Origin: Desulfovibrio sp.
GTDB lineage: Bacteria; Desulfobacterota; Desulfovibrionia; Desulfovibrionales; Desulfovibrionaceae
Direction of reading: 5' to 3'
Assembly: GCA_031281815.1 (NCBI GenBank)
Contig: JAITEY010000006.1
Coordinates: 1-13,207 of the forward strand
DNA length: 13,207 bases
Shown here: piece after piece, positions 7,637 through 13,207 of the stretch
Layout: each line of letters begins with the position of its first letter
Position numbering within the stretch: the stretch's first letter is position 1
Made by a program: the position numbers and the translations under genes
Notes under the pieces: model-generated
Databases searched by the model: none
Told to the model about the DNA's origin: nothing
The model's input: the letters and a program-made list of their open reading frames with translations, nothing else

Positions 7637-9754
7637 ATGAGTGACGTAAAAGCAGCGAGCGGTCAGGCGGCAGGCATGGCCGGAGTCGAAAAACACGGTA
7701 AGCGTTTTTTATGGATCGGCTTTGTGATAGCGGCCGTCCTGACCGGCGTTGTCTTTACCCTGGCCTGGCGCACCCTGCACGAAACACGCAGAATCATGGA
7801 AAGCGAAATTCTTCAGCGCCAGAAGACGTTGACGGCCGCCCGCGCGGAAATGACCGATTCCTGGCTGGAATCCCTTGTGGAAAAAAGCGCCCGACTCGTC
7901 GGCTCCGATCTTTTCCAAATTTTCGCCGCGGAAATGGACAAGCTGCCCGGCAATATTCCTCTGCTTTTCACTCCCGGCGGCGATGCCGGAGAAACTTCCG
8001 TGCCCCCTTCCGCCGGCGGCGGGACGGTGGAACAACTCCGCTCCCAACTGCCGCTCATGCGCACCATGCTCGCCGAGTTCGTGTCCTACTCCGGCTATGC
8101 CGCAGCCCGCATAGTCAACAGCCGGGGAGAAACCTACATGTCCACCGAGGCCTCCGTCGCCCCCCTCAGCAACGCGCAACGGCGGACGGTACAACAGGTG
8201 GTAAACGCCGGCAGACTGGTTTACGCGCCCCTTGAACTCCAGCCCAGGGGCATCGTTCTGGACATCTATCTGCCGATTATGCCGCCGAGCTATCAGGGCG
8301 CGACAGGCAGACCGTCGGCCGTCATGATTCTTTCCCAGGTCGCTGACGGCAAGCTTGCCGAGGTACTTTCCCCGGGCGTGGTGGACGAACGGGGGCGCAA
8401 GCTGAAAATGGTGCAGAAAAACGGCGATATCTTCCAGAATATCGCGCCCGGCTCCACCATGCTGCGTCAGGTGCAGGATTTCACGGTTGATGCCGACAAT
8501 ACCCTGCCCTTCGGCATCCGCAACGCCTTCGGCGAAAACATGGAAGTCTATTCCTCCGGCCTGCGCCTGCGTTCCGCCGAATGGTGGATAGTCGCCGAGC
8601 ACGATGCCTCCATCATTAAGGAAACCATGAGCGACCGGGCCAAAACGGTTTACAGCATAGCGGGGCTCATTTCCCTGGCCCTGCTGCTTCTGGTGTCGGC
8701 AGGCTGGTGGCGTTTCGTCGGGCGCGAGCAGTCCGACATCAACACCAAAATCACCGGATTGCTCTCGGTCATCGACGAGCAGAAAAAACTTCTGGACGGC
8801 ATCAACGGCGCCATCACCGATCCTATCTCTCTGACCGACGGCAAGGGCATCTACCGCTATGTGAACGCGGCCTTTGCCGCGGCAGTGGGCCGCAGCGTGG
8901 ACGACGTCGTCGGCCTGGACGGGCCCGCCGTCTTCGGCTTCGACACGGCCAAGAGACTGAACGCCTCCGACCAGCATGTGCTGATGACCGGCGAGAGCGT
9001 TTCCGTGACCGAAGTGCTCTGGCTGATGTCCAAGCGCTATCATTTCCAGATTTCCAAGACTCCGCTCAAGGAATCCGGCTCACGCGCCGTACAGGGCATT
9101 GTTTCCGTGTTCCGCGACATCACCCGGCTTGTTGAAACCCAGGAACGCAGCAGACGCGTCGTGCAGCAGACCATCGACGCTCTGGTGCGCACCATTGAAG
9201 AAGCCGATCCCTTTCTGGGCGGACACTCGCGCATCATGGGCGGCATAGCCTCGCTCATGGCCAAACAACTGCGCCTTTCGGAAAAAGATACCGCAACCAT
9301 AGACGCCGCGGCAACGCTTTCGCAAATCGGCAAGATGTTCGTGCCGCGCGAAATCCTGCTCAAACCCGGCGCATTGACCCCCGAAGAAAAAACGGAGATG
9401 GAACTGCACGTCGAATATGCCCGCAATGTGCTCAAAGGTATTGAATTCGACCTGCCCGTCGTGGAAACCATTTACCAGATGAACGAACGACTCGACGGCA
9501 AAGGCTATCCCAAAGGGCTTGCGGGCGACGAGATTTCCATGCAGGCCAAAGTGCTGGCCGTGGCCAACGCCTTTACCGCCATGGCCAAACCGCGATCCTA
9601 CCGCCCTGCCCTGTCCGTCGACGATGCCCTCGCCATTCTGGAAAAGCAGACGGGCAGCTACGACCCGGACGTAGTGGCGTCATTGCGTCAGGTATTGGCT
9701 ACGCCCGCCGGTGAACGTCTGGTGGCCCAGGCGGCCGCCGCCAAGGCCATGTGA
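7637..9754 (+). CDS. Membrane sensor with dCACHE-like, PAS and degenerate HD-GYP domains (DvhD-like)
   Basis: 705 aa; ATG 7637 follows AAAGGAAG, better supported than an upstream in-frame TTG at 7613. Membrane helices at about 24-44 and 336-357 bracket a periplasmic domain of about 290 residues with double-CACHE-like features (GYAAARIVNSRGETY, EWWIVAEHD). A PAS domain (about 382-500) and an HD-GYP domain (about 505-690) follow in the cytoplasm. The HD-GYP core keeps His530, IGK (564-566), ILLKPG, His591, DGKGYP (620-625) and SYRP. The metal-binding HD is Ser-Gln (562-563), the usual HH before Glu617 is Met-Asn (615-616), and the later DA-DA Asp is Asn644. It is therefore unlikely to hydrolyse c-di-GMP. 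Adjacent to a lapG gene with no lapD in sight, it probably binds c-di-GMP and controls the protease across the membrane, as I recall for DvhD of D. vulgaris. A diguanylate-independent chemosensory role remains possible. Confidence 0.85.
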   Translation: MSDVKAASGQAAGMAGVEKHGKRFLWIGFVIAAVLTGVVFTLAWRTLHETRRIMESEILQRQKTLTAARAEMTDSWLESLVEKSARLVGSDLFQIFAAEMDKLPGNIPLLFTPGGDAGETSVPPSAGGGTVEQLRSQLPLMRTMLAEFVSYSGYAAARIVNSRGETYMSTEASVAPLSNAQRRTVQQVVNAGRLVYAPLELQPRGIVLDIYLPIMPPSYQGATGRPSAVMILSQVADGKLAEVLSPGVVDERGRKLKMVQKNGDIFQNIAPGSTMLRQVQDFTVDADNTLPFGIRNAFGENMEVYSSGLRLRSAEWWIVAEHDASIIKETMSDRAKTVYSIAGLISLALLLLVSAGWWRFVGREQSDINTKITGLLSVIDEQKKLLDGINGAITDPISLTDGKGIYRYVNAAFAAAVGRSVDDVVGLDGPAVFGFDTAKRLNASDQHVLMTGESVSVTEVLWLMSKRYHFQISKTPLKESGSRAVQGIVSVFRDITRLVETQERSRRVVQQTIDALVRTIEEADPFLGGHSRIMGGIASLMAKQLRLSEKDTATIDAAATLSQIGKMFVPREILLKPGALTPEEKTEMELHVEYARNVLKGIEFDLPVVETIYQMNERLDGKGYPKGLAGDEISMQAKVLAVANAFTAMAKPRSYRPALSVDDALAILEKQTGSYDPDVVASLRQVLATPAGERLVAQAAAAKAM

Positions 9755-9813
9755 CCCCGCAGGCGGCCAAGGCCGTGTGCCCCCGCAAGCGGCCGAGGCA
9801 ATGTGCCCCCATG
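9737..9813. repeat. Three 26-bp imperfect tandem repeats across a stop codon
   Basis: Copies at 9737-9761, 9763-9787 and 9789-9813 share a core like CCAAGGCC-TGTG-CCCCG. Copies 1 and 2 differ at 3 of 25 positions; copy 3 is more diverged. Copy 1 contains the last codons and TGA of the HD-GYP-like gene, while copies 2 and 3 have TGC there. The array fills most of the gap before tpx and looks like a local slippage expansion. Confidence 0.8.
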
Positions 9814-9869
9814 TGAGTGTGAGACGCAAAAACACAACCCTGTAAACAACATCCCGGAGGTTACGCACC

Positions 9870-10385
9870 ATGTTGCGCACCGGCATCATCACTTTTCAGG
9901 GAAATCCCCTGACCCTGCTCGGCAGTGAACCGTCAACAGGCAAACCTGCCCCGGACTTCAGTGTGCTGGACAATGCGCTGCAAAAGCGCACCCTGGCCGA
10001 CTACAAGGGCAACACGCTTATTTTTTCTGTGGTTCCCTCACTGGATACCCCGGTCTGCGACATGCAGACCCGGCATTTCAACAACAAGGCCGCTGCGTTG
10101 GGAGAAAAGGTCCGGATACTTGCCGTATCCTGCGATCTGCCCTTCGCTCAGGCACGCTGGTGCGGAGCGGCCGGGGTCAGTCAGGTACAGACCCTGTCCG
10201 ACCATTACGACCTATCCTTCGGCCTTGCTTACGGCGTGGCTATCAAAGAACTCAGACTGCTCGCCCGCTCCGTGTTCGTTGTGAACGGCGAGGGTGTGCT
10301 GACCTACCGGCAGATAGTGCCCGAAGTGACGAATGAGGTTGATTTCGCAGCCGCTCTGGCCGCGGCGGAAGCAGCCTTGAAATAA
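9870..10385 (+). CDS. tpx: Thiol peroxidase, 2-Cys peroxiredoxin of the Tpx family
   Basis: Reduces hydrogen peroxide and alkyl hydroperoxides with electrons from thioredoxin; in sulfate reducers it contributes to oxygen tolerance. It is 171 aa, the usual family length. The N-terminal ITFQGNPLTLLG, the peroxidatic Cys in PSLDTPVCDMQTRHFN, the resolving Cys in LPFAQARWCGAAG and the block AYGVAI line up with E. coli Tpx. A strong GGAGG (9856-9860) lies 9 nt before the ATG. The next gene starts 10 nt after the stop, so the two are probably co-transcribed. The 115-nt upstream gap holds tandem repeats and no clear promoter. I see no functional link to the adhesin genes. Confidence 0.95.
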   Translation: MLRTGIITFQGNPLTLLGSEPSTGKPAPDFSVLDNALQKRTLADYKGNTLIFSVVPSLDTPVCDMQTRHFNNKAAALGEKVRILAVSCDLPFAQARWCGAAGVSQVQTLSDHYDLSFGLAYGVAIKELRLLARSVFVVNGEGVLTYRQIVPEVTNEVDFAAALAAAEAALK

Positions 10386-10395
10386 GGAGGAGGTC

Positions 10396-11121
10396 ATGCC
10401 GGAAGCTCAAGCGCTTCTTTACCCCGGTCTTTTTCTGCCGCCCTCACTCTTTGCTCTTGCCGCGATACTGTTGTTTCCGGGCGGGCGCGCGCTCAGGCGG
10501 CGCGGCGCGCCCGACCTCTCCGTACGTCTGCTCTATTACCTGGGCGGTCTCTGCCTCACAGCCGCCTTGGTCGCCCTGATCACGGTGCTGCGCAGGGCGG
10601 GAGTACCGGCGGCGACCGTTGCCGCCCTGCCCCTGCTCTTCACGCTGCTCTACCTCGGCCTCGGCCTGCTGTTGCGCAAACCCGCGCTGTTCACGCTGGG
10701 CCTGATCCTGCCTCCGGCCTGGATGCTGCTGATGAAGACGGGGGAGGCGCTCTCCGGCCTGCGGTATACCCTGTACAACCTGCCCGAGGAACCCTTTTGG
10801 TACCTGCTCGCCGCCCCGATCATCTTCAGCCTGCGCCGGCTGAAAAAACCGGCCGGGTTCTGGGATGATGCGGAGTGTTCCCTGACCGTCGTGAGCGCCT
10901 GCTGCCTGATGTGTTCCTTCTGGCTCATGGCGACAGGCCGGCCGAGCCTGCTCGCCGTGCTCGGTCTGCCCGGCTATATCTGGGCTCCGGCCCTGGCGGC
11001 CGCATCCGCCCTGTTCCTGTGGTGTGCCGGATATCTGGAGGACATCCTGTTCGGCGCATGCAGTCTGGCCGGTCTGGCCGCCGGCGTATACATGATGGTC
11101 GTTTCCTGGCCCTGGAAATGA
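10396..11121 (+). CDS. Multi-pass membrane protein of unknown function
   Basis: 241 aa, not recognised. It is very hydrophobic, with about seven or eight membrane helices (roughly 5-27, 46-66, 70-90, 95-113, 133-148, 165-182, 188-212 and 217-236) joined by short Arg/Lys-rich loops such as RRRGAPDLSVR and RRLKKPAG. Loop charges suggest several cytoplasmic connections. There is no signal peptide, no extended soluble domain and no catalytic motif. A strong ribosome-binding site, GGAGGAGG (10386-10393), directly follows the tpx stop, and holB begins 61 nt downstream. This suggests a tpx-membrane protein-holB transcription unit. The frame is supported by this spacing, the site and a consistent hydrophobic pattern. 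Confidence 0.75.
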   Translation: MPEAQALLYPGLFLPPSLFALAAILLFPGGRALRRRGAPDLSVRLLYYLGGLCLTAALVALITVLRRAGVPAATVAALPLLFTLLYLGLGLLLRKPALFTLGLILPPAWMLLMKTGEALSGLRYTLYNLPEEPFWYLLAAPIIFSLRRLKKPAGFWDDAECSLTVVSACCLMCSFWLMATGRPSLLAVLGLPGYIWAPALAAASALFLWCAGYLEDILFGACSLAGLAAGVYMMVVSWPWK

Positions 11122-11182
11122 CGAGCCGTCTGCGGGCGTTCCCGACGCCGCCGCACTGCGGGAAAAAGGGACCGGTACGGCC

Positions 11183-12313
11183 GTGAACGCCTCCCCGCAA
11201 AAGAAGACCGCGGGCGGTAGGGATACTGAAGATATTCTGCCGGGGCAGGAGGAGGCGGAACAGCTCCTTGTGCCCCTGCGCGCCTTCATGAGCGGGGAAA
11301 AAACGGGGCCGGTCCGTGCCCGCCTGGACCGTCTGTCCGCAGAACCCCCGCAGGTGCTGCTTCTGGAAGGCGGCACAGCGGGAGAACGCCTGGCCGCCGC
11401 TTTTTATTGGGCCTTGTTGCTCAACTGCGCGGGCGCGTCGCCCGCCGCCGCGGCAACGCGGCGTCCTTCTCCCGCGCAAACACTGTCCCTGTTCGCCGCT
11501 CCGGCTCCCGAACCGGACCCCCCGGTTGAAGAAACGCGCGCGGATGAGCGTCCCTGCCTGACATGCTCCTCCTGCCTGCGTATCGCGGCGCGCATGCACA
11601 GGGACTGCTTTCTGTTCGACGGCACGGCCGGGAGCATCAAGATTGACGAGGTGCGGGCGCTGAAAAGCGTCCTCGGCGAAGCGCCGCGCGAGGCGCGCTA
11701 CCGGGCGGCGCTGTTTTACGAGGCGCAGGCCATGGCCGAACCGGCCGCCAACGCCCTGCTCAAATCCCTTGAGGAACCGCGCGCGGCAAGCGTATTCGTC
11801 CTCACCGCCCCGCAACGCGAACGCCTGTTGCCGACCCTGGTGTCGCGTTCTTTTATCCTGACCCTGCCTTGGCCGCGCGGCGCGGACCCGGCTCGGGAGG
11901 AACTCCTGGCCCCTTGGGAAGCGGCTCTCTGTTCCTTCGCGCTCAACGGCAGCGGGCTTTTTGAAAAAAGCGCCGTCAAAGGCGGTCTTGATGCCCGAAC
12001 GGCCCACGCCCTGGTCGACTTCTGCACCCGCGCCCTGGTCGAAGCGAGTCTTGCGCAGCAGCGCGGAGCGGAACAGCCTGACGATATTCGGGAAAGACAC
12101 GGCCTCCAGCCGGCATCCACCGCGCACGCGGCGCAGCTGTTTGCTTCCATACCGGAAACGCGCCTTCCCATGCTCTATGAAGCATTGGCCGAATGCCGCG
12201 AAAGTCTGGATTACGCGGTCAACCCCGCTTTGGTACTGGAATGGCTGGCCACGCGCATCTTCTTTCTGCTCCCCGGAAACCGCGCCGGCAAAGCGGGTAA
12301 CGCCGATTCCTGA
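11183..12313 (+). CDS. holB: DNA polymerase III delta' subunit (clamp loader)
   Basis: Clamp-loader subunit that helps load the beta sliding clamp at the replication fork; 376 aa. The region IDEVRALKSVL (154-164), followed by ALFYEAQAMAEPAANALLKSLEEP (from 176), is the hallmark delta' block. LVSRSFIL (219-226) matches the clamp-loader SRC motif with Ser for Cys. The P-loop position reads EGGTAGERL with no GK, so it should not bind ATP, as expected for delta'. A four-Cys zinc site is present as Cys82 plus CLTCSSC (125-131), but a Pro/Ala-rich insertion of about 42 residues separates the first Cys from the rest. The GTG start has a modest AAGGGA site (11167-11172). The C-terminal third is variable, as usual in this family. 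A diverged copy of codons 325-344 lies just beyond the stop. Confidence 0.88.
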   Translation: MNASPQKKTAGGRDTEDILPGQEEAEQLLVPLRAFMSGEKTGPVRARLDRLSAEPPQVLLLEGGTAGERLAAAFYWALLLNCAGASPAAAATRRPSPAQTLSLFAAPAPEPDPPVEETRADERPCLTCSSCLRIAARMHRDCFLFDGTAGSIKIDEVRALKSVLGEAPREARYRAALFYEAQAMAEPAANALLKSLEEPRAASVFVLTAPQRERLLPTLVSRSFILTLPWPRGADPAREELLAPWEAALCSFALNGSGLFEKSAVKGGLDARTAHALVDFCTRALVEASLAQQRGAEQPDDIRERHGLQPASTAHAAQLFASIPETRLPMLYEALAECRESLDYAVNPALVLEWLATRIFFLLPGNRAGKAGNADS

Positions 12314-12322
12314 GCATCACAG

Positions 12323-12382
12323 AAAACGCGCCTTCCCATGCTCTTTGAAGCGCTGGCTGAATGCTGCGAGAGTCTGGATTAT
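12323..12382 (+). pseudogene. In-frame partial duplicate of the holB 3' end
   Basis: These 60 nt match holB codons 325-344 (12155-12214) at 52 of 60 positions, offset by exactly 168 bp and in the same frame as holB. The encoded peptide KTRLPMLFEALAECCESLDY differs at only three residues. Five of the eight base changes are silent, so the copy diverged while still coding, for example as part of another holB allele. It has no start or ribosome-binding site of its own. Continuing past the holB TGA the frame stays open to TGA at 12404-12406. It looks like a recombination relic or a fragment of an old C-terminus. Confidence 0.7.
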
Positions 12383-12518
12383 ATAAAATTTTTGTTCCGC
12401 AATTGAAATTATGCCGTATATTCACAACAAGAGATAAACACTGCCGTCCTTTCCCGGATTGGGATTACCTGCTTTTCTAGAACCCGACGTCCCCACTTCA
12501 CGCTTCGTCGACTATCTC

Positions 12519-12536
12519 TTGCCGCTTCGGCGGTAA
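12519..12536. other. UUCG-tetraloop hairpin
   Basis: TTGCCGC, loop TTCG, GCGGTAA: a 7-bp stem (one G-T pair) closed by an exceptionally stable UUCG loop. No T-tract follows, so it may be the 3' end of a processed transcript or part of an untranslated leader. Confidence 0.4.
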
Positions 12537-12603
12537 TGCAAATATCAACTGAGTATCACCTACGTTGCAATTTTTTCGGACATGAAACACGAGCGCATGC
12601 CGA

Positions 12604-12631
12604 TTGACAGGCCCTGCGTTAAGCGTATATC
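12604..12631 (+). promoter_or_regulatory. Candidate sigma-70 promoter for the PAS regulator
   Basis: A consensus -35 box TTGACA (12604-12609) is followed after 16 bp by TATATC (12626-12631). This would give a leader of roughly 70 nt before ATG 12711. A second possible -10 (TATACT at 12675-12680) lacks a good -35. This is a motif match only. Confidence 0.35.
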
Positions 12632-12710
12632 CACCGTCAATTCACCTACAGTTACGTTAATGTTCCGTAGCGATTATACTTCATAGTACACTACCCCGAG
12701 GTTGGACGGC

Positions 12711-13207
12711 ATGTCGGAATCCTCCCTCCCCCAACTGCAGAGTTCCCCGGTTATCGACAGTATACTCGCCGCCATTTTCCACCCCATTGTCTGCATCGAC
12801 AGGCAAGGGTTGATACGCCTTTGCAACGATGCCCTGCCGGCTTTGCTGTGCCGCAAGCGGGAAGAAATCGTGGGCCGGCATATCGACGAATGCGTACCGG
12901 GCAACCGGCTGTCGGCCGTTCTGGCGACGAAGGCGGGGGAAACCTGGGGGCGTTTTGCCTTCGGCGATAGGGATTTCCTGATCAGCCACCTGCCCATGTA
13001 TATCGACGGGCAACTGGTGGGCGCCCTCGCCGAATTGCACGAAGTTTCGGACCTGGAACGGATATCGGGGGAACTCAACTCGTTCCGAATTTTGTCGGAG
13101 GAACTGGAGGGCATCATAGACACCGTCATGGACGGCATCTATGTTGCCGACGGACAGGGTGTCACCCTGCGCATCAGCGAAAGTTGCCGGCGCATTACCG
13201 GGCTGAA
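12711..13207 (+). CDS. PAS-domain regulator, N-terminal part (probable sigma-54-dependent activator)
   Basis: Incomplete: 165 codons are present and the frame runs off the window end. ATG 12711 has GAGG at 12698-12701, 9 nt upstream. A first PAS-like domain (about 14-115; IFHPIVCIDRQGLIRLCNDA) is followed by a linker LNSFRILSEELEGIIDTVMD and the start of a second PAS domain (GIYVADGQGVTLRISESCRRITGL). The linker and second PAS are the pattern seen in front of AAA+ and Fis-type HTH domains of many NtrC-family activators common in Desulfovibrio. A PAS histidine kinase or diguanylate cyclase cannot be excluded because the output domain is not in the window. There is no membrane helix so far, so it is likely cytoplasmic. 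Confidence 0.75.
   Translation, partial: MSESSLPQLQSSPVIDSILAAIFHPIVCIDRQGLIRLCNDALPALLCRKREEIVGRHIDECVPGNRLSAVLATKAGETWGRFAFGDRDFLISHLPMYIDGQLVGALAELHEVSDLERISGELNSFRILSEELEGIIDTVMDGIYVADGQGVTLRISESCRRITGL

Larger units (their letters stand above)
12383..12710. other. AT-richer intergenic region without a convincing gene
   Basis: After the holB fragment the base composition shifts sharply towards A and T (12380-12440), unlike the neighbouring genes. Small open frames exist, for example ATG 12582 (34 codons), but none has a ribosome-binding site. The region contains a UUCG hairpin at 12519-12536 and a candidate promoter at 12604-12631, described separately. I see no tRNA, no CRISPR repeat and no insertion-sequence ends. 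Confidence 0.6.

Noticed and set aside
7709..9043. Minus-strand open frame of 444 codons opposite the regulator gene
   Set aside because: No recognisable domain and no ribosome-binding site; the + strand encodes dCACHE, PAS and HD-GYP-like domains in one frame.
10925..12127. Minus-strand open frame of 400 codons opposite holB
   Set aside because: Arg/Gly-rich shadow. The + strand carries the delta' hallmark block NALLKSLEEP and a zinc motif.
12452..12478. TCCC/GGGA stem followed by a T-rich stretch as a holB terminator
   Set aside because: The stem has only four pairs and the T-rich part is interrupted, which is too weak for an intrinsic terminator.
12582..12686. 34-codon open frame in the gap before the PAS regulator
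   Set aside because: It has no ribosome-binding site and overlaps the candidate promoter; the composition does not look coding.

Overview
The window is GC-rich DNA with codon use and gene content typical of a deltaproteobacterial sulfate reducer of the Desulfovibrionaceae type. The assignment rests on the Lap/Dvh-like gene order, and I ran no phylogeny. All convincing genes are on the + strand. The long minus-strand open frames are shadows of the GC-rich coding strand.

Region 1 (about 1-9754) is a surface-adhesin export and retention locus. It encodes a LapB-type type I secretion ABC transporter with a degenerate C39-like domain (220-3246). Two tandem, paralogous HlyD/LapC-type membrane fusion proteins follow (3319-4764 and 4761-6095). 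Next is a LapG-type periplasmic cysteine protease (6425-7552) with a visible C-H-D triad. The last gene (7637-9754) is a two-TM sensor with a dCACHE-like periplasmic domain, a PAS domain and an HD-GYP domain that has lost several metal ligands. In Pseudomonas, c-di-GMP-bound LapD sequesters LapG, so the giant adhesin stays on the cell surface. Here no LapD (GGDEF-EAL) is present, and a pseudo-HD-GYP protein sits next to lapG. From memory this matches the Dvh system of D. vulgaris Hildenborough (DvhG/DvhD). The general architecture is therefore probably known, but the doubled HlyD and several local details look distinctive. The adhesin substrate and the TolC-like outer-membrane partner are not in the window and are presumably upstream.

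Region 2 (9870-12313) is housekeeping: thiol peroxidase tpx, an unidentified multi-pass membrane protein, and the DNA polymerase III delta' subunit (holB). Just after the holB stop is an in-frame, diverged 60-nt partial copy of the holB 3' end.

Region 3 (12314-12710) is a roughly 400-nt AT-richer intergenic stretch with a UUCG hairpin and a candidate sigma-70 promoter. It is followed by the start of a PAS-domain regulator, cut by the window end (12711-13207), probably a sigma-54-dependent activator or a related sensor.

Non-coding oddities are a 13-G homopolymer upstream of the transporter, a strong stem-loop and a 24-bp direct repeat in the leader of the protease gene, and three 26-bp tandem repeats that run across the stop codon of the HD-GYP-like gene.
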